Assembly (NCBI RefSeq): GCF_003952725.1
Contig: NZ_CP032509.1
Location: 372,001-436,000, forward strand
Length of the DNA: 64,000 nucleotides
Direction of reading: 5' to 3'
Source of the DNA: Georhizobium profundi
GTDB lineage: Bacteria > Pseudomonadota > Alphaproteobacteria > Rhizobiales > Rhizobiaceae
Shown here one piece after another: positions 54,572 to 63,698 of the stretch; the stretch's first letter is position 1; every line of letters starts with the position of its first letter. The position numbers and the translations under genes were made by a program. The notes beneath the pieces were generated by a model. It did not search any database. It was not told the origin of the DNA and saw nothing but the letters and a program-made list of their open reading frames with translations.

Positions 54572-55945
54572 ATGAAGCACGACACACCGACCCAATCCGT
54601 CTCCGAGCGGCTCGCCGCCTGGGGCGTCTCGATGAGCCCCGAAAGCCTGTCGGACGCAACGCGCACCAAGAGCCGGGACATTCTCGTCGACATCGTCGGG
54701 CTCTGCGTCGCCGCGCGGCACACGGACTATGTCGCCGCGACCAAGGCGGCGTCGGAGCCGGGCGACCACATCGTGATCGGTCATGGCGAGCGGGTGTCGG
54801 CATCGAGTGCGGCGCTGATCAATGGCACGGCCGCGCATGGCGAGGATTTCGACGACACGTTCGAGGGCGGACCGGTGCATTCGGGCGTCGTCATCGTTCC
54901 CGCACTGCTCGCCGCCGCGCAGAAATACAAGCTCGGAAACGACCGGGTGATGCTGGGCATCGCAGCCGGCACGGAACTGCTCTGCCGGCTGGCGCTGACG
55001 CTGCCGAAGGCAGTGCACAAGGCAGGCTTCCATCCGACCGCGGTTCTCGGCACCTTCGCTGCCACCTTCGGAATCGCGGTTGCACGTGGCGCCGACGAGA
55101 AGACGATCGTCAACGCTCTCGGCATCGCCGGCTCCACCGCGTCCGGCATCATCGAATATCTCGGCGACGGCAGCTGGACCAAACGCATGCATCCGGGCTG
55201 GTCGGCGCAATCGGCGCTGCGGTCCTTCGCGATGGCCGAGGCCGGCTTCTTCGGCCCGCGCATGGTCTTCGAAGGCACCCATGGTGCGTTCAAGACGTTC
55301 GCACCGTCGATCGAGCCGAAGACCGACAAGCTGTTCGAGGGGCTCGGCGAGACCTTCGTGATGGATACGATCACCTTCAAGCCCTACCCGTGCGGCACGA
55401 TGGTGCAGCCCTATATCGACGCCGCCATGAAGCTGCGCGCAAAGAACGTGAAGCTCGACGGCATCAAGCGGATCGTCTGCAAGACGGCCGAAGGCATCGT
55501 GCACCGCCTCTGGGAGCCGATCGAACTGAAGCGTCGCCCGCCGACGGCCTATGCGGCGAAGTTTTCGACACCCTTCGGCGTCGCGCTCGGTCTTGCCCGC
55601 GGCCATGCCGATCTCGGCGATTTTACGGATGATGCCATCCAGGATGCCGAACTTCTGCGGCTTTGCGCTCTCGTCGATTTCGAGATCGACCCGAACAATC
55701 CCTACCCGGCCGCCTACACCGGGCATGTGCGGATCGAATACGAGGACGGCAGCATCGAGGAGGCCGATCAGGGCCATATGCGCGGCGGTTCGGAAGAGCC
55801 CCTGACGCGCGAAGAGATCGATGGGAAGTTCCGTGCCAACGTCGCCTTTGGCGGCCACGAGGATGCCGAAGCCCTGCTCAGCGCCTGCAATGAAATCGGC
55901 GCGATGAAGGGTGGATACGAACTGATTGTGGAGCTTGCGAAATGA
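54572..55945 (+). CDS. MmgE/PrpD family protein (copy C)
   Basis: ATG 54572 gives 457 residues. The family motif appears as HGEDFDDTFEGGPVHSGVVIVPALL, and later KPYPCGTMVQPYIDAAMKL marks the conserved C-terminal domain start. It follows tctA by four bases and overlaps the SDR gene by four, so these are one transcript. By eye it is nearer to copy A at 39160 than to the two copies with the SPGVSIKP block. Confidence 0.87.
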   Translation: MKHDTPTQSVSERLAAWGVSMSPESLSDATRTKSRDILVDIVGLCVAARHTDYVAATKAASEPGDHIVIGHGERVSASSAALINGTAAHGEDFDDTFEGGPVHSGVVIVPALLAAAQKYKLGNDRVMLGIAAGTELLCRLALTLPKAVHKAGFHPTAVLGTFAATFGIAVARGADEKTIVNALGIAGSTASGIIEYLGDGSWTKRMHPGWSAQSALRSFAMAEAGFFGPRMVFEGTHGAFKTFAPSIEPKTDKLFEGLGETFVMDTITFKPYPCGTMVQPYIDAAMKLRAKNVKLDGIKRIVCKTAEGIVHRLWEPIELKRRPPTAYAAKFSTPFGVALGLARGHADLGDFTDDAIQDAELLRLCALVDFEIDPNNPYPAAYTGHVRIEYEDGSIEEADQGHMRGGSEEPLTREEIDGKFRANVAFGGHEDAEALLSACNEIGAMKGGYELIVELAK

Positions 55946-56697
55946 CCACTGAAGACCTGAAGGGGCGCGTCGCGCTCGTCACCGGCGCCTCGCGCAACAT
56001 CGGTCGCGCGATCGCGGTCGCGCTCGCCTCGCGTGGTGCCGACATCGTCGTGCATGTTGCGCGCGACACCAATGCCGGCGCCGAAACCGTCGCCGCCGTG
56101 GAAGCGCTCGGGCGCAAGGCTGAGCTGCTTTCCGGCGATCTGTCCGACCCTGAAACGGCACGCAGCGTCGTCGCCGATGCAGCCGCTGCCTTCGGCCGCT
56201 TGGACATCGTGGTCAACAATGCAGCAATCCGGCCCGAAGCGGCCTTCGGCGACATCACCTTTGCCGATTGGCGGCAGGTGATGGGCGTTGCGCTCGATGC
56301 GGTGTTCCTCGTCAGCCAGGCAGCACTGCCGCATCTCGAAGCGAGCGACCAGGCGGCGATCATCAATCTCGGCGGCTTGACCGGACACACCGGTGCTGCG
56401 CACCGCGCCCATGTCATCACCGCGAAAGCGGGCGTCGTCGGGCTCACCAAGGCCATGGCGCACGAACTGTCACCGAAGGGCATCACCGCCAACTGCGTGG
56501 CGCCGGGCCTGATCGATACGAAGCGCGTTTCTAACGATGGCGCGGCGCCGAAACATCACGATACGCGCAAGACGCTGGTCGGGCGCCGGGGCACACCGGA
56601 AGACGTGGCCGAAGCCGTCGCCTATCTTGCCGGACCAGCCGGACGCTACATCACCGGCGAAACGCTGCATGTGAATGGTGGCACCTACCTTTCATGA
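55942..56697 (+). CDS. SDR family protein lacking the catalytic Ser and Tyr (copy B)
   Basis: The 251-residue protein has cofactor motif TGASRNIG (residues 14-21) and NNAAI. At the active site the usual N-[IV]-S-S reads NLGG (residues 142-145) and Y-x-x-x-K reads V158-I-T-A-K162. The end GETLHVNGGTYLS is typical. So it too keeps only Lys, matching copy A at 40636. It overlaps both neighbours by four bases, suggesting tight coupling of its expression. Confidence 0.85.
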   Translation: MTTEDLKGRVALVTGASRNIGRAIAVALASRGADIVVHVARDTNAGAETVAAVEALGRKAELLSGDLSDPETARSVVADAAAAFGRLDIVVNNAAIRPEAAFGDITFADWRQVMGVALDAVFLVSQAALPHLEASDQAAIINLGGLTGHTGAAHRAHVITAKAGVVGLTKAMAHELSPKGITANCVAPGLIDTKRVSNDGAAPKHHDTRKTLVGRRGTPEDVAEAVAYLAGPAGRYITGETLHVNGGTYLS

Positions 56698-57737
56698 CCC
56701 TTTCCGCCAACCTGCAGCTCGCGGGGGGCATCCTCGCCTCGGCCATCTGCGGGTGGCTCGCGTCGCTCACGGGGATCCCGCTGGCCTGGATCCTCGGTGC
56801 GATGGCGGGAAGCGCGATCTACGCGAACACCATCGGGCTTGGCGGCAAAACGAAATATGTGCGGCGGCTCGGACAGCTCCTGATCGGGGCTGCAACGGCC
56901 GCCGTCCTTACACCGAACATCCTCGGCGAGCTTCTCTCCTATTTCCCGGCAATGGTGGCGGCCGCCATCGTCGCCAATGCGCTCGGCGTGCTGCTGGCCT
57001 TTCCGCTGGCGAAGATCGCCAATGTCGATCGCAAGAGCGCGCTTCTGTCAACGCTGCCGGCCGGCATGTCCGAGATGGCGTCGCTCGCCCGCGAAACCGG
57101 CGCGCAGGCCGACGTGGTCATGGTCGTCCACACGTTGCGCGTGGTGATGATCGTCGTGCTGGTGCCGTTTCTCTTCGGGATCGACCGCAGCGCCGTGCAG
57201 GCAACGATCGATCCATCGGCGAGCATTATCGCGCTTTTCGCCTGCCTCGTCGGCGGGCTTGTCCTGTCGATCGTCACGTCAAAGCTCGGCGTTCTCAATC
57301 CATGGGTGATCATGCCCATGGCCGTCGGCATCGTGCTCGTCTCCTTCGAAGTCTCGATCGCCCAGATGCCCTGGGGTGTGCTGGTCGTTGCGCAGATCCT
57401 CATCGGCTTCTCGCTCGGCGCGCGGCTGAAGAAGGAAGATTTCGCCCGGGTGCCGCGCGCAGCGCTTGCCGCGGTCATCTGCAGCGGCGGGCTGATCGCG
57501 ATCATGATCTTTGGTTTCGTGCCGATCCTGCAGCTCTTCGTCGATGAGAGCCCTATATCTCTTGCCCTCGGCGTCGCGCCCGGCGGTCTCGGCGAGATGA
57601 TCGCTTCGGCCAAGGCACTCGGCGCTGCCTCGGCCATAGTCGCCGGTTTCCAATTCACGCGATCCTTCCTCACCAATGTGATCGCGCCACCCCTCCTCAT
57701 TCGATTTGCCGCCAACACGAAAGGCCCCAACACATGA
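56694..57737 (+). CDS. AbrB family inner membrane transporter (copy B)
   Basis: The 347-residue protein has nine or so hydrophobic segments and two AbrB repeats, with AGMSEMASLARETGAQADVVMVVHTLRVV and LGVAPGGLGEMIASAKALG. The first matches in position AGGVADMATVAKEYGG of the copy at 41411. It overlaps the SDR gene and tarD by four bases each. Function of the family is not established. Organic-acid transport is an inference from context. Confidence 0.8.
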   Translation: MTLSANLQLAGGILASAICGWLASLTGIPLAWILGAMAGSAIYANTIGLGGKTKYVRRLGQLLIGAATAAVLTPNILGELLSYFPAMVAAAIVANALGVLLAFPLAKIANVDRKSALLSTLPAGMSEMASLARETGAQADVVMVVHTLRVVMIVVLVPFLFGIDRSAVQATIDPSASIIALFACLVGGLVLSIVTSKLGVLNPWVIMPMAVGIVLVSFEVSIAQMPWGVLVVAQILIGFSLGARLKKEDFARVPRAALAAVICSGGLIAIMIFGFVPILQLFVDESPISLALGVAPGGLGEMIASAKALGAASAIVAGFQFTRSFLTNVIAPPLLIRFAANTKGPNT

Positions 57738-58903
57738 AAATCGTCGACATCCGCGAAGCGGTCGTCTCGATCTCCTCGCCCATCCGCAATGCGTTCATCG
57801 ACTTCTCCAAGATGACGGCGAGCGTCGTGGCGGTGGTGACCGACCAGGTGAAGGACGGCAAGCCGGTCGTCGGCTACGGCTTCAATTCCAACGGGCGTTA
57901 CGCGGCAAGCGGGCTGTTGAACGAACGCTTCCTGCCGCGCCTGCGCGAAGCCGCTCCCGAAAGCCTGATCCGCGACGACGGCACCAATCTCGACCCGCAC
58001 AAGATCTGGGCGACGATGATGGTCAACGAGAAGCCCGGCGGGCACGGCGAGCGCTCGGTCGCCGTTGGCGTCGTCGACATGGCGGTGTGGGACGCGGTCG
58101 CCAAGATCAACGGCGTGCCGCTCTACAAGCACCTCGCCGATACCTATGGCGATGGCACGCACGACGATTCGGTCTTCGTCTATGCCGCGGGCGGCTACTA
58201 CTATCCCGGCAAGGACGACAGCCAGTTGCAGGATGAAATGCGCCGCTACCGGGCCATGGGCTACGAGGTGGTGAAGATGAAGATCGGCGGCGCACCGCTC
58301 GACGAAGACATCCGCCGCATCGAGGCCGTTCTGGAAGTGGTCGGCGAAGGCAAATATCTCGCCGTCGACGCCAATGGCCGCTTCGACCTGGAAACCGCGC
58401 TTGCCTATGCGGAGGCGATGAAGCCCTACAACCTCTTCTGGTACGAAGAGGCGGGCGATCCGCTCGACTATCACATCCAGAACGAGCTCTCGAAGGTCTA
58501 CCCGGGCCCGATGGCGACCGGCGAGAACCTCTTCTCGCACCAGGATGCCCGCAACCTCGCACGCTATGGCGGCATGCGCCCGGATCGCGACTGGCTGCAG
58601 TTCGACTGCGCACTGTCCTATGGCCTCGTCGAATACATGCGAACGCTGGAGGCCATCGGCAAGGAAGGCTTCTCCAGCCGGAACTGCGTTCCGCATGGTG
58701 GGCACCAGCTGTCGCTGAACATCGCAGCCGGCCTGAAGCTTGGTGGCAATGAAAGCTATCCGGAAGTGTTCAAGCCGTTCTGCGGCTTTGCCGACGGCAT
58801 CAAGGTCGAGAACGGCCGCGTCGGCCTGCCGGACGCACCCGGGATCGGCTTCGAGCAGAACTCGGCGCTGATTAAGGCGATGCGAGACGCCACCAACACC
58901 TAG
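57734..58903 (+). CDS. tarD: D(-)-tartrate dehydratase (TarD-like, enolase superfamily)
   Basis: The 389-residue enzyme converts D-tartrate to oxaloacetate. Extended stretches agree with the Bradyrhizobium TarD as I remember it, for example GERSVAVG, VYAAGGYYYPGK and GGMRPDRDWLQFDCALSYGL. The active site is complete: Lys181 and Lys183 in KMKIGG, metal ligands Asp212, Glu238 and Glu264, and His321 in VPHGGHQ, each one less than the TarD numbering. Its TAG stop is the first triplet of an intergenic repeat. Confidence 0.9.
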   Translation: MKIVDIREAVVSISSPIRNAFIDFSKMTASVVAVVTDQVKDGKPVVGYGFNSNGRYAASGLLNERFLPRLREAAPESLIRDDGTNLDPHKIWATMMVNEKPGGHGERSVAVGVVDMAVWDAVAKINGVPLYKHLADTYGDGTHDDSVFVYAAGGYYYPGKDDSQLQDEMRRYRAMGYEVVKMKIGGAPLDEDIRRIEAVLEVVGEGKYLAVDANGRFDLETALAYAEAMKPYNLFWYEEAGDPLDYHIQNELSKVYPGPMATGENLFSHQDARNLARYGGMRPDRDWLQFDCALSYGLVEYMRTLEAIGKEGFSSRNCVPHGGHQLSLNIAAGLKLGGNESYPEVFKPFCGFADGIKVENGRVGLPDAPGIGFEQNSALIKAMRDATNT

Positions 58904-59004
58904 AGCAATTTCGCTTTTCTTCGAATCGCTCAATGACTCTAGGTCTTTGATTTGTCGCGTTTTCCAACGGTGAACCGGTAACCACTTCACCTGGAAACGC
59001 TCTA
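58901..59004. repeat. palindromic intergenic repeat of rhizobial type
   Basis: The element begins TAGAGC and ends GCTCTA (58999-59004). Its right half (58957-59000) folds as GCGTTTTCC..GGTGAACCGG against CCACTTCACC..GGAAACGC. Related elements are abundant between genes in Mesorhizobium and relatives, from memory. The first base triplet serves as the stop codon of tarD. Confidence 0.7.
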
Positions 59005-59057
59005 AGCGGGCGACTTGACCGCACATCACAAGACGTCAGAATAAGGGAGGAAACCCC

Positions 59058-60539
59058 ATGAGCACCCCCGCGCGCAAGCCTGACACGCAGGCTGTCCAGA
59101 GCGCCGATCCGCATGCGCATCTTGCCGGCCTGACCAAGGCCGCCGCATCATTCGTCGCCAAGCACCGCTTCGAGGATCTCAACGACGAGACGCTCCGCAT
59201 CGCGCGGCGCTGCGTCCTCGACGGCCTGGCCGTTGCGCTCGCCGGATCCGAACAGCCGGGCATGGCGCCGCTTGGCGCCTATATCGACAGCCTTGGCGGC
59301 ACGCCGCAGGCGCGGTTGATCGGGTATGCGTCGCGCAAGGTGCCAGCGCACCTTGCCGCACTCTGGAGCGCAACTGCCGGCCACGCGATGGACTGGGACG
59401 ACACGCAACTCGCCGAAGGTCCAGGCCGGCCCTACGGCCTCCTGATGCATCCGACCATGCCGCCGCTGGTTGCGGCGCTGACCATGGCGGACCTCGTCGC
59501 CGGCGAAACGGGCACACCGGTCGACGGCAAGACGTTCCTGACGTCCTTCACGGCTGGCTTCGAGGTGGGCTGCAAGATCGCCGAGGCGATCAACCCAGAC
59601 CACTACATGCGCGGCTTCCATACGTCCGGCACAATCGGCACCTTCGCGGCCGCCGCAGCGGCGGCCAAGATGCTCGGCATGAACGAGGAAGACGTGGCAA
59701 AGACCCTCGGCGTCGCTGCTTCCATGGCTTCCGGCATTCGCGCGGGCTTCGGCACGATGACAAAGCCGATGCATGTCGGCCGCGCCGCGGAAAACGGCAT
59801 CACAGCGGCTCTTCTCGTGCGGCACGGCTTTTCGGCCAATCCGGAAGCGCTCGACGGTCGCTGGGGCTATCTCGCCATTGCCGGACCGGGCGGCGAGCCG
59901 GCGCTGGTCAACCACAAGTTCGGCAAGCCCCACACGATGGAAAGCCCGGGCGTCTCGATCAAGCCGTATCCATCGGGCGTGCTGACGCATCCGAGCATGG
60001 ATGCACTTCTGTTCCTGATGCGCGAGAACGGGCTTGAGGCGAAAGACGTCCAGTCCGTGAAACTCAAGGCAGGCAGCAACGTTCTCGGCCCGATCCGCTT
60101 TCGCATTGCGCGCACCGAACTCGAGGGAAAGTTCTCCTTCGCGTTCCTTTTGACGGCGATCATTCTTGCCGGTCGTGCCGGCAAGGCGGAATTCACCGAC
60201 GAGTTCGTGTCATCGGCAGCCTCACAGGACATGCAGGCCCGCATCGAGACCGAGTTCGATCAATCCATCGAGGATATGGGCTGGGATCGCATCCGCTCGA
60301 AGATCGAAGTCACGACGACCGATGGCCGGGTCATCGAGCGTTGGGCGGACGAGAACTATCGGGGCAGCCCACACAACCCGCTCTCCGATACGGAGCTCGA
60401 AGGCAAGTTCCGCGACTGCGCCGAAGGCCTCATCGACGAGGCACGGATGCAGCGGGTGTTCGACACCGTCTGGTCGCTGGAGAACAGCACGGATGTCGGA
60501 GCGATCTTCGACCTGCTCGACTGGAACGCCACGCGCTAG
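59058..60539 (+). CDS. MmgE/PrpD family protein (copy D)
   Basis: The 493-residue protein has the family motif AMDWDDTQLAEGPGRPYGLLMHPTMP near residue 110 and the SPGVSIKPYPSGVLTHPSM block shared with copy B at 42570. It starts with an AAGGGAGG site upstream. It is separated from tarD by the palindromic repeat, and no operator-like site is visible, so it may be read through from tarD. It is the last gene of the organic-acid locus. Confidence 0.87.
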   Translation: MSTPARKPDTQAVQSADPHAHLAGLTKAAASFVAKHRFEDLNDETLRIARRCVLDGLAVALAGSEQPGMAPLGAYIDSLGGTPQARLIGYASRKVPAHLAALWSATAGHAMDWDDTQLAEGPGRPYGLLMHPTMPPLVAALTMADLVAGETGTPVDGKTFLTSFTAGFEVGCKIAEAINPDHYMRGFHTSGTIGTFAAAAAAAKMLGMNEEDVAKTLGVAASMASGIRAGFGTMTKPMHVGRAAENGITAALLVRHGFSANPEALDGRWGYLAIAGPGGEPALVNHKFGKPHTMESPGVSIKPYPSGVLTHPSMDALLFLMRENGLEAKDVQSVKLKAGSNVLGPIRFRIARTELEGKFSFAFLLTAIILAGRAGKAEFTDEFVSSAASQDMQARIETEFDQSIEDMGWDRIRSKIEVTTTDGRVIERWADENYRGSPHNPLSDTELEGKFRDCAEGLIDEARMQRVFDTVWSLENSTDVGAIFDLLDWNATR

Positions 60540-60909
60540 ACCAGCAAAAGTTGAAGTGTAACGATTGACCCGGCTGATATTTCATCGGCCGGGCCACTGG
60601 CGTTATGTTCTAGCGGTCTGCGGCAGACGCCGCCTGCCGCACAATAAATCATCAGAAAGTGCCTTTTATTGCAACAGAACGCACTTATTGCACCCGATAT
60701 AAAGCTGGCAGTACATGATCGATACATGGCAGCAATCGGCGATTGCATGGATTCTTTGTATAGTCAGACCTTGGTCCGCTTTACCGCAAGTTAAAAAACG
60801 ATTAATAGCTCGCGAGAAGCGGAGCGCTGCTGCTCAGACCCGCCAAGAGGTCCCGCTTGGAAACGCCTTTCAATTGGCCTCGGATGATTCGAGACGGAGA
60901 TTGAAAGAT
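60540..60909. other. intergenic region before the exopolysaccharide-type operon
   Basis: This 370-base region holds a possible hairpin CCCGGCTGAT / ATCGGCCGGG (about 60567-60592) and an 8-bp hairpin TGCGGCAG / CTGCCGCA (60619-60626 with 60634-60641), neither followed by a T run. The AT-richer second half is probably the promoter of the downstream operon. GGAGA at 60896-60900 precedes the next start. Confidence 0.45.
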
Positions 60910-62307
60910 ATGACGAGTCCTCAAATCGGAGCGATGTCCGACCACCGCGTTTTAGGTGTCGCGCGTGCTTTCGGCTTCATCTTCGCTGGAGCGCTGGTTT
61001 CAACCATGGCGTTCGCCATGATCCCCAACCAGTTCTTCATCGTCTCCGAAAAGGCGGTGGTGAACGCTCCCGTCAACCTCATCACTTCGCCGATATACGG
61101 GCGCATCGACGATATACGGCTTGAAGTCGGGGCTGCAGTCCAGCCTGGCTTCGTCGCCGCCGTCATGTCGAACCCGAACCAGGACCAGACCTCCGTGGTC
61201 GGCCTGCGGTTGGAAAAGCTCGACATCGAGGAACGGCTGAACAACGAACTGGCGGCGCTCGATCAGCGCCGCGACCGCCTGACACTGATCGACGTGCAGA
61301 TCGCCGACGTCAAACGCGGAGCGCTCGAAGAACTTGCCTCCATCGTCGAAAGCGCCAACTCGAACGTGCAGTATTTCCAGGCGAAGGTGAACGAGCAACA
61401 AGCCCTCGTCGACCGCCAGCAGACCCTGCTCGACCGCGGCGTCATCAAGCCCGAAAGTATGGCTCCACTGCTTCAGCAAAAGGCGGCTGCCGAATTCGAG
61501 TTGCAAGGCGCCCAGGGGGAACTGAAGCGGCAGGAGCTGCTGCGATCGCTCTTCGAACAGGGTATCTTCACCGGCGGGCAGAGCGCGACCAACATCTTGT
61601 CGCTGGAACTGCAACGCAAGACGCTTGCCGTGGACGTGGAAGAAGCGGAAACCGAAATCAGCCAGATGCAGCGCCGGCTGGCTGAACTGACGCAGTTGCT
61701 GGATGGCGAGCAGAACCGTCTTGGCGGCATTGGCGCCGCCGAAGTGAAGGTCGAAGCATCCGGCCAGGTGGTCAGTGTCGAAGCTGCCTATGGCGACTTC
61801 CTGACACAGGGCCAGCCGATCGCCCGTTCGCTCGATTGCAACGAAGCCTTCGTCGCCGCCGTCTATTCGAGCCGCGATGTGGCCGATATCGAGATCGGCA
61901 CGCCGTCGCTCGTCAACATCCGCAGCATCGGCCAACAGCGCCACGGCCGCGTCTCCAAGATCGTGCGCTATTTCGGCAAGGGCGGAGAGGATCGCTATTT
62001 CGAAGAGCTTCCGGAAGCGGAAGGGCACGAGGTTTATGTGCTCGTCGAGCTCGACAGCGAAGCCGAAGACGGCGAGGGCGCCGGTCTCGTCGAGACCGAT
62101 CAGTCCAAGTTCTTCGGCTGTCATGTCGGCGAGGACGTCGTCGTTTCGCTCGGCGAGCCGATGATCGAAAAGCTGGTGCGCTACTCCACGGACGTGGCGG
62201 CACTTGTCGGTCCCTATCTCGGCCTCGACACCGTTTTGAGCACCGCGCAGGCATCCGACGACCCACAGGACGCCACCACCGCTACCGTGGCACGCGTCAC
62301 CTACTGA
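60910..62307 (+). CDS. HlyD-type membrane fusion / exopolysaccharide export protein
   Basis: ATG 60910 gives 465 residues with one N-terminal transmembrane helix (about residues 18-38), then a lipoyl-like segment NAPVNLITSPIYGRIDDIRLEVG, a long coiled coil (about residues 95-260) and a second half-barrel EASGQVVSVEAAYGDFLTQG. Such periplasmic adaptors serve in export, including Alg44-like partners of polysaccharide synthases. The next genes support a polysaccharide role. The frame upstream to 60715 is not coding. Confidence 0.82.
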   Translation: MTSPQIGAMSDHRVLGVARAFGFIFAGALVSTMAFAMIPNQFFIVSEKAVVNAPVNLITSPIYGRIDDIRLEVGAAVQPGFVAAVMSNPNQDQTSVVGLRLEKLDIEERLNNELAALDQRRDRLTLIDVQIADVKRGALEELASIVESANSNVQYFQAKVNEQQALVDRQQTLLDRGVIKPESMAPLLQQKAAAEFELQGAQGELKRQELLRSLFEQGIFTGGQSATNILSLELQRKTLAVDVEEAETEISQMQRRLAELTQLLDGEQNRLGGIGAAEVKVEASGQVVSVEAAYGDFLTQGQPIARSLDCNEAFVAAVYSSRDVADIEIGTPSLVNIRSIGQQRHGRVSKIVRYFGKGGEDRYFEELPEAEGHEVYVLVELDSEAEDGEGAGLVETDQSKFFGCHVGEDVVVSLGEPMIEKLVRYSTDVAALVGPYLGLDTVLSTAQASDDPQDATTATVARVTY

Positions 62308-62318
62308 GGCGATGACCG

Positions 62319-63698
62319 ATGGCGCCGAGGGCACCACTTCAGCCGCGATCCTGGCTGCACTCGCCCGCTGTGCGGGCCGCGCAGGCAGGCGCCGGACTTG
62401 TGCTCTGCGCGATGATCGCTTCTCCTTTCACCAACTCGGCTCGCGCCCAGGAGCCACTCGATGCCGGTTCGTCGATGCGGGAGCAGGTGGCATGCTCCGC
62501 CTGCGCCGCACTCGAAGCGATGATGCCGGCTGGTGAGGGACCGTTCTTCTACCGCAGCTTCGAGCCGGCCAATGCGGGATCGCGGCTGCATCCCTCGCTC
62601 GAAAACACGGCATTCACCTACGATAATGCTCTTGCGGCGATGGCTCTTTACGCGTGCGACCGCGCTGAAAAGGCCCGCCGCGTGGTCGACGCGCTGATCG
62701 TCGCCCAGGCGACCGATCGGCATTATAGCGACGGACGACTGCGCAATGCCTACCGATCCGGACCGGTCTCGCAGGCCGAAGAGAGCATCCTCCTGCCGGG
62801 CTATTGGGATGCCGGCGCGAACCAGTGGATCGAGGACGGCTATCAGGTCGGCTCGGCGACCGGGAGCACTGCCTGGGGTGCGCTCGCGTTTCTGACGGCT
62901 TTCGCCGAAGAGAACGAGCCGGTTTTTCGCCAGGCGGCCGTAGACGTCATGGCGTGGGTGAACACGCAGACGCGCGATCCGCTGGGCAAAGGCTATTTCG
63001 GTGGCTTTTTCGGCCATGAACCCGCGCCGCAATTGCAGACCTGGAAGTCGACCGAGCACAATATCGACGTCTATGCCGCCAATCGCTGGCTGGAGGATCT
63101 GGATGGCGGCGCTCAATGGGCGGAGGCGGCCGAAAGCGCCGATGTTCTGCTGGAAGCCATGTGGCGACCGGACACAGGCAGCCTTCACATCGGCACCCTC
63201 CCCGACAGCGACGCGCCGAACCTGACGAGCTCCGGCCTCGACGCGCAGCTCTGGGCACCGATCGGCACTGACCGCTTTGCCGATCGCACCGACGAGATCA
63301 TGGCCTGGACCGAAGACAATCACGGCATCGGCGAAGGCACTGTGTCGGGTTTCGACTTCAACGACGATCGCGATGGGATCTGGCTGGAGGGTACCGCGCA
63401 GGCGGCGCTCACCTACCGGCTCACCGGCGCCGCAGAGAAGGCCGAGCCGCTGTTCGCGACGATCGCGGAGAATTTCGCACCCAACGGGCTCGTCTACGCG
63501 ACGGCGGACGAGGAGCTGACGACGGGCTTAAGCGTCGGGCCGGCGTCGGAGCCGGGCGATTTCAAATATTACCGCTTGCCGCATGTCGGCGCGACGGCGT
63601 GGGCGGCGCTGGCCGCGCTCGACTGGAATCCCTTCACCGGGCGCAGGGAGAGCGCCGCAACACCCTTGGAGCCTCCTGCATGTCTCCCGAAACCGTAA
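62319..63698 (+). CDS. secreted alpha/alpha-toroid (six-hairpin glycosidase-like) protein
   Basis: The 459-residue product has a signal peptide with a cut near SARAQ at residue 44. The body has repeated helical hairpin segments rich in aromatic residues, such as ENTAFTYDNALAAMALYACDRAEKA and GSTAWGALAFLTAFAEEN, typical of alpha/alpha toroids found in glycosidases and lyases. No catalytic pair can be assigned with confidence. It lies between the export adaptor and a membrane synthase, so it may trim or modify the polymer. It overlaps the next gene by 19 bases. Confidence 0.7.
   Translation: MAPRAPLQPRSWLHSPAVRAAQAGAGLVLCAMIASPFTNSARAQEPLDAGSSMREQVACSACAALEAMMPAGEGPFFYRSFEPANAGSRLHPSLENTAFTYDNALAAMALYACDRAEKARRVVDALIVAQATDRHYSDGRLRNAYRSGPVSQAEESILLPGYWDAGANQWIEDGYQVGSATGSTAWGALAFLTAFAEENEPVFRQAAVDVMAWVNTQTRDPLGKGYFGGFFGHEPAPQLQTWKSTEHNIDVYAANRWLEDLDGGAQWAEAAESADVLLEAMWRPDTGSLHIGTLPDSDAPNLTSSGLDAQLWAPIGTDRFADRTDEIMAWTEDNHGIGEGTVSGFDFNDDRDGIWLEGTAQAALTYRLTGAAEKAEPLFATIAENFAPNGLVYATADEELTTGLSVGPASEPGDFKYYRLPHVGATAWAALAALDWNPFTGRRESAATPLEPPACLPKP

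Noticed and set aside
56939..59029. Minus-strand frame of 696 codons antisense to the AbrB gene and tarD
   Set aside because: tarD and the AbrB gene are conserved on the plus strand. The long antisense frame follows from codon bias.
60715..60909. N-terminal extension of the membrane fusion protein
   Set aside because: The extra 65 codons have unusual composition and lie in an AT-richer presumed promoter. The membrane helix and the ribosome binding site fit ATG 60910.
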